A stretch of 64,000 bases of DNA from Paenibacillus sp. H1-7. GTDB lineage: Bacteria; Bacillota; Bacilli; Paenibacillales; NBRC-103111. Positions within the stretch are counted from its first letter, which is position 1. Each line of letters starts with the position of its first letter. Below are positions 25,084 through 34,146 of the stretch, in pieces. The position numbers and the translations under genes are program-made. The stretch spans positions 4,589,501-4,653,500 of the forward strand of contig NZ_CP031168.1 in assembly GCF_022354825.1 (NCBI RefSeq). The letters run 5' to 3'. The notes below the pieces were generated by a model, which was given only the letters and a program-made list of their open reading frames with translations, had not been told where the DNA came from and searched no databases.

Positions 25084-28000
25084 CTACTGCTGACTGTAAA
25101 GCTTGTTCGCATCCCTAAGCAAAATTGCAGCTGCTGCTGCAGAAATATGTTTGCCGCTTTGCGCCTCCACTTCGTTAATGAAGCTGTCCAGGTTACCGTG
25201 TTCAAGCTTCTGCTCCAAGCTGTTCGCAATGCCTCCATTGTCGATCCAACCGTTTGCCCTAAATTTAACTATTACTGCTTTCAGCGAAGCGATACTCGTC
25301 TCTGTCGTGAATGGAACGGCGACACTTCTTGTATTGCCCGCCATATCCTTTGCCGTAATGTTCAATGTATGCGCTCCTAACGGCAATGTGTACAGCTGGA
25401 TTACCGCTCCTTGTTGTACCGGATTGCCGTCAAGAGTAATGACGGTCAAGTCTGGATTCAATCCTGAACCGGTGTCCCCGACATTCACTTGAATCGTCAA
25501 TTGCTCCGAATCGCTGTAACGTCCGTTGTTCACCGGTGCGATCGACTGAATCGCAGGACCGGTTGCGTCGTGCTGAATGTTTAACGTTTTTTCCGTTTCG
25601 GCGTTGCCATCCTTATCTTGCGAGTAATAATGGAACGTAAATTTTTCATCCTCGGTTATCGTGACTGGACCGGTGTACGGCAGCCATCCATACGTCGCTT
25701 GCGTAACGGTCGAACCGTACGTCGCACCGGTAACGGTCAGCTTATAAAAGGTCGAGGGTACGCCCGAGGAGTTGTCCGTTGCTTCCAGTCTTACACTGAC
25801 AGCACCCGAATACCAGCCGTTTTGCTGCGTCCCTTCAACGACCGCCGTAGTAACCGGAGGAGTCGAATCCATTGGCGTCGCGCTTACCGGCGCTGTCGCC
25901 GGGCCTTCGCCAATTTCGTTGCTCGCTCTAACGATGTAATAGTATGTCTTGCCATTCTCTACTTCCTCGTCCGTAAAGCTGTTTGTGTTCAAATCGGAAC
26001 CGATTTCTTCAAATCCGCCTGTCGCTGCCGTACTGCGGCTCACGTTGTAGGAATACGTTGCTCCCGTTACCGTATCCCAAGTGAGCGTTACTTGCCCGTC
26101 ACCCGCAACGGCTGTCAAGCCTGTAGGCGCTGCTTGAGGAGGAGCCTTAGGCGTCGCGTTCACCGGCCCTGCTGCCGGACCGCCGCCACCAACGTTACCG
26201 GCTGTGACCGTGTAGTAATACGTTGTGCCGTTTTGTACACTTGAATCAGTAAAGCTGATCGAATTCAATTGAAGACCAACGATTGTGAATGGCCCGTTTG
26301 CCGACGTGCTGCGCTTTACGTCGTAGTACGTGGCTCCCGGAACTTTCCTCCAACCAAGCGTTACTTTCTTGTCTCCCGCTGTTGCGCTTAAACCCGCTGG
26401 AGCCGCGCTCGGCGACGGACCGCCTGTAACATAGTATATTTCTATTTCATCGATTGTAGGTTCAGCGCTGCTCTTAATCATGTTTAGCCGGAAATACTGG
26501 GACGTAACAGGAACAAAAACAAGCGTTTTATTCGCTCCAAGCGTTGTTCCCACCATACCTTCAATATCTGTATACGTCACACCGTCGTTGGAGTATTGCA
26601 ATACGTACGACGATACTCGCGGGTATGAAATTTCTTTAATTACTACCTGATTGAATGTGGTAGACGTACCGAAATTAACCCCTAGATACTGGTTGTTGAT
26701 GCCCGTTTTTACCGAGGACCAGCGGGAATTTGAGACGCTTCCGTCAAATGCCTTCCTCGGAATATATGTCGTACTCCATTGTGACGAAGCAAAGTACGAT
26801 GCATCCGGTTTGCCTAAAGCTAAATTCACTAGCGTCGTTGCGCTAATGGTGCCGGCTGCCGATAGGTTGCCTGCCAAATCGATCGCTTTGACTTCATAAT
26901 TGTACGTTGTTCCGCCGGTAAGACCATTGTCGCTAAAGGAAGTTGTATCTACCGTCGCGATTTTTGTGAGATTCCGGTATATTTCGTAGCCCGCAACAAA
27001 AACATCGTCTGTTGAGGCATTCCAGCTCAAATCGATTTGCATGTTGGATGGAACGGCAGCCTTCAAATTCGTGGGAGCAGTCGGCGCTTCCGTATCACGG
27101 CGATTCAGATCCCACGTCGTCGCGCTAACTGTGCTGCTCGCTGCGGATAAGTTGCCCGCCGCATCTTTCGCTTTCACCGTATAGCTGTATGCCGTTTCCG
27201 TATTTAGTCCTTTATCGGTGAATGACGTTGTCGTCGAAGTTCCGACTAACGTCCCGTTCCTGTAAATATTGTAGTTTCTTACGATTCTGTCGTCTGTTGA
27301 CTCCGCCCAGCTCAAAATAATTTGGCTGCTGGAAGCCGCTACGGCTTTCACATTTGCCGGTACGGTCGGAGCGCCGGTATCGTTGTTATTGCTCAGTTTG
27401 TTTTTTGCCCAATAAAACCGGGATACGGATGCCATATCCATACTTGTGTTCGCTTTCATAACCGTGCCTGCCAAATCGTCATATTTATCTGGACGAAGCG
27501 GAGGCAAGAACAAATAGCCCGAACGAGGAGCTGAAGTTTTTGCACTGTTGCCCGAGCCGTCCGTTCCGTCAATACGGCCGGCGTAGTCGGTTGGCGAGCG
27601 CATAATGTTGTCAGCAAACGTGTTGGCAAACGGCTTCAGCATGTCTTCCGTAACACCGTAACGGCCGATCAAGTACGCCCGGTAAAAGCCCGCTACATCC
27701 AGTTGACCGTGGCTGGAGTCTTCAGGACTAACTCCAGGCCGAGGCAATCTTCCCGGATTATATCCCCATGAGTAAGATGGATTTCCTTTGTTACTAGGAA
27801 CGATTGCTTTCGTCGTATCGTCTTTGAAAAACCAATCGATGTTTCTTTGAACGATGCCGTCATACTTAGTGACAAGAGACGGATTATCGCCCAAAATCTC
27901 ATGAGCTGCCGCCAAATTTTGGAACGGATACAAAATCATCATAATTTGATTCCAAGGCATAACCCCGTTACTCATGTAAGGCGATAAGCCTGAAAAATAA

Positions 28001-28782
28001 AGCTTATTGTCTCTCGAAAGATCAATGAGATAAGGGAAAATAAATTCGTCAACAACGTATTCAGCTTCTCTAACGAACGTAGACGCGCGCTCCCGATAAG
28101 TCGCTCCGTGTCCATATGGATCGCCGTCAGGCACGACTGTATCTAAAATCCATGGCGTTTGCAAAATAAGTCTGCCCGTATAAGCCAAATGTCCGATCGA
28201 ATCTCCCTGGGCGGAGTCAGCGGCAACTCCCCACTCTTCAACAGGGCCAGGCCATACCGGCGCAATCGTGCCCGTCCATATCGTTCTTTGTCCGTATGGA
28301 GCCGGAAGAATGTCGTTGCGCTGAGTTAAAAGTGTGCCCGTGAAATAAATCATCCGGTCGAGAATTTCCGTGTCGCCGGTTAATTCATACATCAGGCCGA
28401 GCGCTTTAATATTTTCACCGCTTTTTCCTTGAGCATATTCGGTCTGAAATCTTTCCGTAGTCGGATCCATTGGTGCGGCCCAAACCTTCGGCTTCTCGAT
28501 CATCATGTGCTCTTTGAAGGAATTAATATCGTTCTGTGTGATAGGGCCGTGATATTCTTCGACCACCATCGCTCCCAAAGCTTGCGTTCCAGGCAAAAAA
28601 CCGATACAACCGGCAATTAATGCACTGTACAGCAATTGCTTTTTGGGCAGTGCAGATACCCGACCGGAGGCGACCGCTAAGCGGGATTCCGAGAAGAGCG
28701 AAGTTTGCTTCCTTCCTATTATCCATACGAGCAATACACTAACACATACCATAATTACATAATACGTAAATATAAATACCAC
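25084..28782 (-). CDS. Large secreted multidomain protein: helical catalytic-like domain, FN3, discoidin, FIMAH
   Basis: 1232 residues. After a hydrophobic N-terminus (a signal-like LLYSALIAGCIGFLPG near 50-66, start uncertain) comes a helical domain of about 400 residues with GENIKALGLMYELTGD and EDSSHGQLDVAGFYRAYLIG. This looks like an alpha/alpha-toroid sugar-active domain but I cannot assign a family. Then FN3 (about 467-560), FN3 (560-645), F5/8 discoidin (650-787), FN3 (790-880), FN3 (880-970), two Ig-like domains with PPVTTAVVEG and DGNPVQQG (972-1160), and a C-terminal FIMAH domain with GWIDNGGIANSLEQKL. Probably a cell-surface polysaccharide-active protein. A cre-like site and the 420 bp gap lie upstream. 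Confidence 0.85.
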   Translation of the reverse strand: MVFIFTYYVIMVCVSVLLVWIIGRKQTSLFSESRLAVASGRVSALPKKQLLYSALIAGCIGFLPGTQALGAMVVEEYHGPITQNDINSFKEHMMIEKPKVWAAPMDPTTERFQTEYAQGKSGENIKALGLMYELTGDTEILDRMIYFTGTLLTQRNDILPAPYGQRTIWTGTIAPVWPGPVEEWGVAADSAQGDSIGHLAYTGRLILQTPWILDTVVPDGDPYGHGATYRERASTFVREAEYVVDEFIFPYLIDLSRDNKLYFSGLSPYMSNGVMPWNQIMMILYPFQNLAAAHEILGDNPSLVTKYDGIVQRNIDWFFKDDTTKAIVPSNKGNPSYSWGYNPGRLPRPGVSPEDSSHGQLDVAGFYRAYLIGRYGVTEDMLKPFANTFADNIMRSPTDYAGRIDGTDGSGNSAKTSAPRSGYLFLPPLRPDKYDDLAGTVMKANTSMDMASVSRFYWAKNKLSNNNDTGAPTVPANVKAVAASSSQIILSWAESTDDRIVRNYNIYRNGTLVGTSTTTSFTDKGLNTETAYSYTVKAKDAAGNLSAASSTVSATTWDLNRRDTEAPTAPTNLKAAVPSNMQIDLSWNASTDDVFVAGYEIYRNLTKIATVDTTSFSDNGLTGGTTYNYEVKAIDLAGNLSAAGTISATTLVNLALGKPDASYFASSQWSTTYIPRKAFDGSVSNSRWSSVKTGINNQYLGVNFGTSTTFNQVVIKEISYPRVSSYVLQYSNDGVTYTDIEGMVGTTLGANKTLVFVPVTSQYFRLNMIKSSAEPTIDEIEIYYVTGGPSPSAAPAGLSATAGDKKVTLGWRKVPGATYYDVKRSTSANGPFTIVGLQLNSISFTDSSVQNGTTYYYTVTAGNVGGGGPAAGPVNATPKAPPQAAPTGLTAVAGDGQVTLTWDTVTGATYSYNVSRSTAATGGFEEIGSDLNTNSFTDEEVENGKTYYYIVRASNEIGEGPATAPVSATPMDSTPPVTTAVVEGTQQNGWYSGAVSVRLEATDNSSGVPSTFYKLTVTGATYGSTVTQATYGWLPYTGPVTITEDEKFTFHYYSQDKDGNAETEKTLNIQHDATGPAIQSIAPVNNGRYSDSEQLTIQVNVGDTGSGLNPDLTVITLDGNPVQQGAVIQLYTLPLGAHTLNITAKDMAGNTRSVAVPFTTETSIASLKAVIVKFRANGWIDNGGIANSLEQKLEHGNLDSFINEVEAQSGKHISAAAAAILLRDANKLYSQQ

Positions 28783-28890
28783 CCCTTGCTTACTCCATTG
28801 GCTGGAGCATTTTAAATTTGCGAGTTATAATAATAAACCACGGTTCCTTCGTTCGTGTCCTTCGATTTTCACAACCTTTCTTAACACAGT

Positions 28891-28908
28891 GTTTTAAAGC
28901 GCTTACTT
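28891..28908. promoter_or_regulatory. cre-like site upstream of the large secreted protein
   Basis: GTTTTAAAGCGCTTACTT, core AAGCGCTT, close to the site at 61.0 kb. Suggests CcpA or LacI-type control of the 28782 gene. Nothing else but the terminator below is seen in the 28783-29205 gap. Confidence 0.45.
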
Positions 28909-29014
28909 CCCAAACATACCATTTCTTTCTATAAATAACTATGTCTATTCTTAACTGAAATAATGTTAATTTACTCCATTTGAATCTTTTATGCAGCCGC
29001 TTTAATATACGATG

Positions 29015-29059
29015 TGAAAAAACCACCCCATAGCCATGTTACAGGGCTGAGAGGTGGTA
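29015..29059 (-). terminator. Intrinsic terminator of the ssuBC-monooxygenase operon
   Basis: Minus-strand stem ACCACC/GGTGGT with inner CAGCC/GGCT pairing, followed by TTTTTTC; about 150 nt past the monooxygenase stop. Confidence 0.75.
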
Positions 29060-29205
29060 TCGCTTTTAAATCATTATAAAAATAAATTTCTTTGCTCTAC
29101 TGTTGTGCTTAACTGAACATTGTTTTCATGCAGCTGCAGGATGACAGTATTAGTTCCTACCAGTGTCAATTGTCAATGTGGCTACATACATATACTGCCA
29201 TACTA

Positions 29206-30528
29206 TTAGATTGATTGTGCCGTTTGATGAAGTACATTAAGCGGACGCGCCAGTCCCAAGTGCTCCCGAAGTGTCGAGCCTTCGTATGCTGTACGGAACA
29301 ATCCGCGATTTTGCAGCTCAGGGATTACTTTATCTACGATTTCTGTGAGCCCGCCGGGATATATTTGCGGCATCAAGTTAAAGCCGTCGGCGCCTCCCTC
29401 CCTGAACCATCGCTCGATAAAATCCGCAAATTGCAGAGGAGTTCCGGCAAAGGTGACATGCCCCCTGGCGCCGGCTATGCGAAGAGACAGTTGACGGATG
29501 GTGAGATTTTCCCTTCGCGCCAGATCTACCATAACTTCGTATCGAGCCTTGTGCCCGTTAATGTTTTCCACGCCCGGCAAATCATCGTAAGGAAGTGGTC
29601 CGTCCACGGGATATTTAGTCAGATCTATTCCTAGCCATGAGGACAGCGAGCGAGCCCCCTGCTCCGGTGTCGTCAGGGCATGCAATTCCGCTTCCTTATC
29701 CCGGGCTTCCGCCTCCGTATCTGCAAGGACCGGACTGAGCCCTGGCATAATCTTGAGCTGATCCGGCGTCCTGCCGTATTTCGCCAGCCTCGATTTGACA
29801 TCGCGGTAAAACCCCTGTGCATCCCCCAGTGTCTGCTGTGCCGTAAAAATCACTTCTGCCGTCCGTGCCGCAAACTCACGTCCTGTTTCCGAGGAACCGG
29901 CCTGCACGAGCACCGGATATCCTTGAGGAGGCCTTGGAATATTTAGCGGTCCCTGCACGGAATATGCCTTTCCTTTAAAATTAATTTCGTGCACTTTATT
30001 TTGCTGAATCTGTATACCGGCTCTCTTATCATTAATAAGCGCATCATCTTCCCAGCTATCCCATAGCTGCTTGACGACCTCGACGAATTCGTCCGCATAC
30101 TCATAGCGTACAGAGTGCGCCGGATGCTCCGTCCGCCCGAAGTTGAAAGCCGCTGACCCCGCGCCAGTCACGATGTTCCAGCCCGCCCTTCCTCCGCTTA
30201 TATGGTCGAGTGAGGCGAATTTCCGAGCCACATGAAATGGCTCGTTATACGTCGTTCCAACAGTCGCGATGAGACCGATGCGCTCGGTCACCATTGCGAG
30301 CGCGGATAACATCGTGAACGGCTCCAGCTTTCCGAAACGCCCCGTGTAGCCGTCAGCCAAAAACAAGGAATCGAGCAATCCACGTTCGGCGGTCTGCGCC
30401 AGCTCTTTATAATATTGAATATCGAAACCCCGTTCAGGCTGCGATTCGGGATGGCGCCAAGAAGATTCGTGATGGCCAGTTCCGGACAAAAAAGCGTTCA
30501 AATGCAATTGACGTTTAGACTTACTCAT
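29206..30528 (-). CDS. NtaA/SnaA/DszA-type flavin-dependent monooxygenase
   Basis: 440-residue bacterial luciferase-like monooxygenase of the NtaA/SnaA/SoxA(DszA) group; members use reduced flavin and O2, several to break C-S or C-N bonds. Seen: RQLHLNAFLSGTGHHESSWR, the family segment LDHISGGRAGWNIVTG and RPPQGYPVLVQAGSSETGR. Cytoplasmic. Third gene of the ssuB-ssuC operon (68 nt after ssuC), where it would desulfonate or oxidise the imported compound. It is not SsuD proper: it is longer and has the NtaA-type WNIVT motif. A flavin reductase is not encoded here. ATG at 30528 follows AGGAGAGG. Confidence 0.92.
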   Translation of the reverse strand: MSKSKRQLHLNAFLSGTGHHESSWRHPESQPERGFDIQYYKELAQTAERGLLDSLFLADGYTGRFGKLEPFTMLSALAMVTERIGLIATVGTTYNEPFHVARKFASLDHISGGRAGWNIVTGAGSAAFNFGRTEHPAHSVRYEYADEFVEVVKQLWDSWEDDALINDKRAGIQIQQNKVHEINFKGKAYSVQGPLNIPRPPQGYPVLVQAGSSETGREFAARTAEVIFTAQQTLGDAQGFYRDVKSRLAKYGRTPDQLKIMPGLSPVLADTEAEARDKEAELHALTTPEQGARSLSSWLGIDLTKYPVDGPLPYDDLPGVENINGHKARYEVMVDLARRENLTIRQLSLRIAGARGHVTFAGTPLQFADFIERWFREGGADGFNLMPQIYPGGLTEIVDKVIPELQNRGLFRTAYEGSTLREHLGLARPLNVLHQTAQSI

Positions 30529-30596
30529 GACTACACCTCTCCTGATATAATATTATTAACTTTTTCAAAATATTGAGGCTCCCATTATTTCTTTGG

Positions 30597-31484
30597 TTAT
30601 CCGTTAAAATTGTCGCGCCACTTGAGCAGCTTTTTCTCCAGAAAGCGCACCAGCGAATCTGAGCCCTTGCCAACAAACGCAAAAATCAAAATTCCTACAA
30701 AGACAACGGACGTTTGAGAAAACTGACGGGCATCCATGATCAAATATCCTATGCCTTCGCTTGAGCCCATAATTTCCGCAACGACCAAACCAAGCCATGC
30801 AACTCCGATCGAGAGACGAAGCCCTAACAGTACATTGGGCAGCGCCGCCGGTAATACAAGCTTCGTAATTTGTTTGAATCGGCTGAACTCCAAAACACGA
30901 GCGACGTCAAATAGTTTGGAATCGACATTGCGGATGCCAAGGAACGTTTGGACGTAAAGAGGAAAAAAGGCTCCTTTGGCGATAAGCAATACTTTGGAAA
31001 ATTCCCCGAATCCAAACCATAAGATGAACAACGGTGTGATGGCAAGATGGGGAATGGTGCGCAGCATTTGAACAGACGGATCAACAGATTGCTCGAATTT
31101 GCGGAATAAACCGACTGCCGTGCCGAGCATCAATCCTAAACTTCCACCAATCAAAAATCCGACGGCAGCGCGCCAAATGCTGATTTCCAAATGCGTGAAC
31201 AGCTGACCGCTGACCAGTAAATCGTAGAAAGCAAGCCATATTTCAAAAGGAGTCGGCAAAAGCGTCTTGGAAACAATACCCATCGAGCCGCAAATTTGCC
31301 ATACTGCCAGCACTGTTACTGGCAGGATTGCTCCTCTCACAACAAGTTGCCATTTGCTTTCCCTTCTTTGCGTCTTGGTGCGCACCTCTTGAAGTGTAGG
31401 CACTTGATCCTCTATCCGCTTCTGCTGTATTCGGCTTTGTCCAGTCCCTGCTCCCGATCCAATGACCGTATCTGTCTGACTCAT
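30597..31484 (-). CDS. ssuC: Sulfonate-type ABC transporter permease
   Basis: 295-residue inner-membrane permease of the SsuC/TauC/NrtB family. Charged N-terminus of about 50 residues, then about six membrane helices starting LVVRGAILPVTVLAVWQICG. EAA loop near ARVLEFSRFKQITKLVLPAALP. It lies 22 nt after ssuB and 68 nt before the monooxygenase on one transcript. Together with the 31507 ATPase and the divergently encoded lipoprotein it should import an aliphatic or aromatic sulfonate; nitrate or thiamine-precursor use of the family is possible but fits the context less well. Confidence 0.92.
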   Translation of the reverse strand: MSQTDTVIGSGAGTGQSRIQQKRIEDQVPTLQEVRTKTQRRESKWQLVVRGAILPVTVLAVWQICGSMGIVSKTLLPTPFEIWLAFYDLLVSGQLFTHLEISIWRAAVGFLIGGSLGLMLGTAVGLFRKFEQSVDPSVQMLRTIPHLAITPLFILWFGFGEFSKVLLIAKGAFFPLYVQTFLGIRNVDSKLFDVARVLEFSRFKQITKLVLPAALPNVLLGLRLSIGVAWLGLVVAEIMGSSEGIGYLIMDARQFSQTSVVFVGILIFAFVGKGSDSLVRFLEKKLLKWRDNFNG

Positions 31485-31506
31485 AAACTCACCCTTTCCT
31501 TGTAGA

Positions 31507-32286
31507 TTAAATACCGGAGCTGTCTATAAGCTCTAGTTCTTCGACACGCTCGAATTCGCTCATCACCAGTTTCCGAAGCTCCTGAAACGACGACGACGTT
31601 TTCCTCCTTGGATATGGAAGATCGACTGAAATAATGTTCCGGATCGTACCTGGTCGTGCATTCATCACAACAACGCGGTTCGCAAGGAAGACGGCTTCAT
31701 CAATATCGTGCGTGACGAGCACCATCGTCGTTCGGTTCGCCTCCCAAATGTTCAAGGTCACTTCCTGAAGGTGAGAACGAGTAAATGCGTCAAGTGCCCC
31801 GAAGGGTTCATCCAACAGCAGCACTTTCGGATTCCGGAGCAGTGCCCGTGCGATTGCCACCCGCTGCGACATACCGCCGGACAGCTCGCGGGGATATGAT
31901 TTCTCGAATCCTTTCAACTTAACGAGTTCAATCAGTTCGTCCACTCTTTTGCGGACCGCTTCATCGGCAAGCGATAAATCGGCAGCTATGTTCTTCTCCA
32001 CCGTCAACCAAGGAAACAAGCGGTGCTCCTGGAAAATAAATCCTTTATCGATGCCAGGTTTGGTCACTTGTCTTTGATCCAGAAGGACTTTTCCCTCATG
32101 ATCCGTGTCCAGCCCGGCAATGATTTTCAGCAGCGTGCTTTTTCCGCAACCACTTGGTCCAATGACGGTAATAAATTCCCCTTGCTTGACGGCCAACTTA
32201 ATGTCTCTGAGTGCTTCAATACGACCGCCATTCGGCGTCTGAAACCATTTGTGCGGTAAATCGATGTCAAGAGAAATGATGCTCAT
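31507..32286 (-). CDS. ssuB: Sulfonate-type ABC transporter ATPase
   Basis: 259-residue ATPase with Walker A GPSGCGKST, Q-loop FIFQEHRLFPWL, signature LSGGMSQRVAIARAL, Walker B VLLLDEPFGALD and H-loop LVTHDIDEAV, all characteristic of SsuB/TauB. ATG at 32286 has GGGAGGG 8 nt upstream; the TTG two codons earlier is less likely. First gene of the operon and directly behind terminator leader C, so its expression is probably gated by that leader. Confidence 0.93.
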   Translation of the reverse strand: MSIISLDIDLPHKWFQTPNGGRIEALRDIKLAVKQGEFITVIGPSGCGKSTLLKIIAGLDTDHEGKVLLDQRQVTKPGIDKGFIFQEHRLFPWLTVEKNIAADLSLADEAVRKRVDELIELVKLKGFEKSYPRELSGGMSQRVAIARALLRNPKVLLLDEPFGALDAFTRSHLQEVTLNIWEANRTTMVLVTHDIDEAVFLANRVVVMNARPGTIRNIISVDLPYPRRKTSSSFQELRKLVMSEFERVEELELIDSSGI

Positions 32287-32315
32287 TGCCAAATCCCTCC
32301 CTTTGATTCACCAAG

Positions 32316-32360
32316 CAAAAAAGACTTCCTGTTTCGTTTAAAGGAACGAAGAGGAAGTCT
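32316..32360 (-). terminator. Leader C intrinsic terminator before ssuB
   Basis: Minus-strand stem AGACTTCCT/AGGAAGTCT with inner CGTT/AACG pairing, then six T; about 30 nt before the ssuB start. The opening AGAC is shared with the hairpin at 32357-32377. Confidence 0.88.
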
Positions 32361-32377
32361 CCAGTGGCCCGGTAGAC
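32357..32377 (-). promoter_or_regulatory. Leader C putative anti-terminator hairpin (organosulfur leader motif)
   Basis: Minus-strand RNA GUCU-A-CCGG-GCCA-CUGG-AGAC: GUCU pairs AGAC and CCGG pairs CUGG through one G-U. Same layout and length as leader A, and AGAC is reused as the 5' arm of the terminator. Confidence 0.75.
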
Positions 32378-32519
32378 ATGGATGTAATTTTAAAATCGTA
32401 AATTCTAATTGAATTACTTGGTTATTAAAAATCTTATTGAGAATAATAGCACCCTGTTTGTGAATAGGTCAATACCCTTATTTGTAAAAATAAAAAATAT
32501 TTCTCATTTTTCCCACTTG

Positions 32520-32525
32520 TATAAT
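32520..32525 (+). promoter_or_regulatory. Likely -10 element of the ssuA-type transcript
   Basis: Perfect TATAAT about 41 nt before the leader D hairpin. The -35 is weak. The element is followed by AGGATTAAA, and ATAGGATTAAA is also found 31-32 nt before the leader A hairpin. Confidence 0.5.
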
Positions 32526-32566
32526 AGGATTAAAACTGCTAACATAATTTTCTAACAGCAACTATG

Positions 32567-32587
32567 GCCCATTGGTCCACCAAAGGC
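32567..32587 (+). promoter_or_regulatory. Leader D putative anti-terminator hairpin (organosulfur leader motif)
   Basis: Plus-strand RNA with GCC (32567-32569) pairing GGC (32585-32587) and UUGG-UCCA-CCAA at the apex. Both stems differ in sequence from leaders A-C but pair, and GGCUC is reused as the 5' arm of the terminator that follows. Confidence 0.72.
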
Positions 32588-32636
32588 TCTCCCACTGCCG
32601 GCTTCAATCGTCTGGCGCGTGTGCGGAGTCTTTTTT
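32585..32636 (+). terminator. Leader D intrinsic terminator before the ssuA-type gene
   Basis: Long imperfect hairpin: GGCTCT (32585-32590) with GGAGTC (32625-32630), CAC with GTG, TGCCGG (32596-32601) with CTGGCG (32612-32617), then six T. About 150 nt before the lipoprotein start. Confidence 0.75.
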
Positions 32637-32789
32637 AATGTTAAAGAAAGTTTCAGTTTGCCAAACCGACAACGAGAAATTTCATTACCAAGAAAAACTG
32701 CTGCTAAAGCGGGTCGCTCACCCTCGAAGGACTTCGATAGAAGTTTTTCTGATTTCAACACAAAATGATCTAAAAGGAGTCATGTACAA

Positions 32790-33860
32790 ATGAAGACAAA
32801 ATTGTTCAGAATCAGCTTCCCCTTCCTAACCATTCTTGTGCTGGGATTGGTACTTGCAGCTTGCGGAAAAGTAGGTTCAACCTCTTCAACAGAACCCGGC
32901 GGAACTCAAGGCATCTCGACTCAAGCAGATAATGTCAATGCCAAACCGAAGGAAAAAATCACTGTCAATATTGGAGTACAGGGCAAAACCGGGATTCTTG
33001 TTTATGCCCGTGAAAACGAATTTTTTGAAAAAGCTTTTGCAGCTGTAGGAGCTGATGTCAAGTGGAATGAATTTGCCAGTGGACCACCGCATTTTGAGGC
33101 ATTGGCATCTGGTAGGCTCGATTTCGGCAGCGTAGGAGGCACACCGGTTATTTCTGGGCAGGTCGGCGGCATTGATTTCCGGGCGGTTGCCGTTACGGGA
33201 GATGGTAAGAGAGGCAATATGATCGTCATTCCGAAGAACAGCCCCATTAAAGAGCTTAAAGATTTGAAAGGTAAAAAAATCGCCGTGGCTAAAGGAAGCA
33301 GCGCTTATAACTTCTTATATATGGCTATCGATAAAGCTGGTCTTAAGGGCGACGACATTAAGGTGATCCAGCTTCAGCCAGATGAGGCAAGGCCAGCTCT
33401 GGATAGTGGTGCCATCGACGCTTGGGCGATCTGGGATCCGTATGCAACAATAGCTGTTTTTCAAACCGGCGCGAAAATCTTAGTATCCGGTGAGGATTTA
33501 AACATTAATGCCCCTGGCTTCTTGATTGCAAGAAGTAAATTCACACAGGAGCATCCTGATTTGACTGTGTTGTTTCTTAAAACTTATGAGCAAGCACGCA
33601 AATATTATTTGGACCATCAAAACGAAGTGGCGGAGCAATTCGTCAAGACGCAAAAGCTCGATCGGCCGATTATCGACACGGTTCTAAAAAACTCCTTTCC
33701 TCTGCTGTCGCCTATCACTCCCGATTTTGCCAAAGCCCATCAGGAACAGGCTGATTTCCTTTATTCCTCAGGAGCGATCAATAAAAAGCTCGATACGTCT
33801 CAGGTACTGGAAAGCAAGTTCGTTGAACAAGCACTTAAAGAACTTGGATCCCAAAAATAA
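32790..33860 (+). CDS. ssuA: Sulfonate-type ABC transporter substrate-binding lipoprotein
   Basis: 356-residue lipoprotein of the SsuA/NMT1 family. Signal FLTILVLGLVLAACG with lipobox LAAC; mature domain with NIGVQGKTGILVYARENEFF, FGSVGGTPVISGQ, KGKKIAVAKGSSAYNFLY and DAWAIWDPYATIA, all typical of alkanesulfonate-binding proteins. It delivers substrate to the divergently encoded ssuC/ssuB. It has its own promoter and terminator leader (32520-32636), so both halves of the transporter carry the same device. RBS AAAGGAG 10 nt before ATG. Ligand unknown. Confidence 0.92.
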   Translation: MKTKLFRISFPFLTILVLGLVLAACGKVGSTSSTEPGGTQGISTQADNVNAKPKEKITVNIGVQGKTGILVYARENEFFEKAFAAVGADVKWNEFASGPPHFEALASGRLDFGSVGGTPVISGQVGGIDFRAVAVTGDGKRGNMIVIPKNSPIKELKDLKGKKIAVAKGSSAYNFLYMAIDKAGLKGDDIKVIQLQPDEARPALDSGAIDAWAIWDPYATIAVFQTGAKILVSGEDLNINAPGFLIARSKFTQEHPDLTVLFLKTYEQARKYYLDHQNEVAEQFVKTQKLDRPIIDTVLKNSFPLLSPITPDFAKAHQEQADFLYSSGAINKKLDTSQVLESKFVEQALKELGSQK

Positions 33861-33873
33861 AGCATAAATCCGA

Positions 33874-33903
33874 AAAGCTGCAGATCCATTCTGCAGCTTT
33901 TTC
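33874..33903 (+). terminator. Intrinsic terminator after the ssuA-type gene
   Basis: Perfect 10-bp stem AAAGCTGCAG/CTGCAGCTTT with 7-nt loop and T-run. The 33904-34146 stretch beyond it holds nothing recognisable. Confidence 0.9.
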
Positions 33904-34146
33904 ATAATTCCTTTTGCAGCTATATCAGAACTTGCGTTCGTAATACATCTTTATAAGACAGTAGACAAATTGCCGCCTAACCCTGATATAAAGAGCGTCC
34001 TTCATCCGTCTTTATAATAGTGCTGTTTGATGGGGGTTGTATGATAAGGACCGTTTTCGACCGCCCTGATTTTACACGTTAGGTCGGCTTATAGTCAATG
34101 CCGTTGCGAATTTATAAACTGAACGTCAGAGAATAGGCGGAATGAA

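Noticed and set aside
32357..32377. Leader hairpin as part of a SAM (S-box) riboswitch
   Set aside because: None of the S-box conserved segments (such as AGAGAGGTGGAGGGA or GATGAAGCCCGGCAACC) is present; the whole element is only about 21 nt plus terminator.
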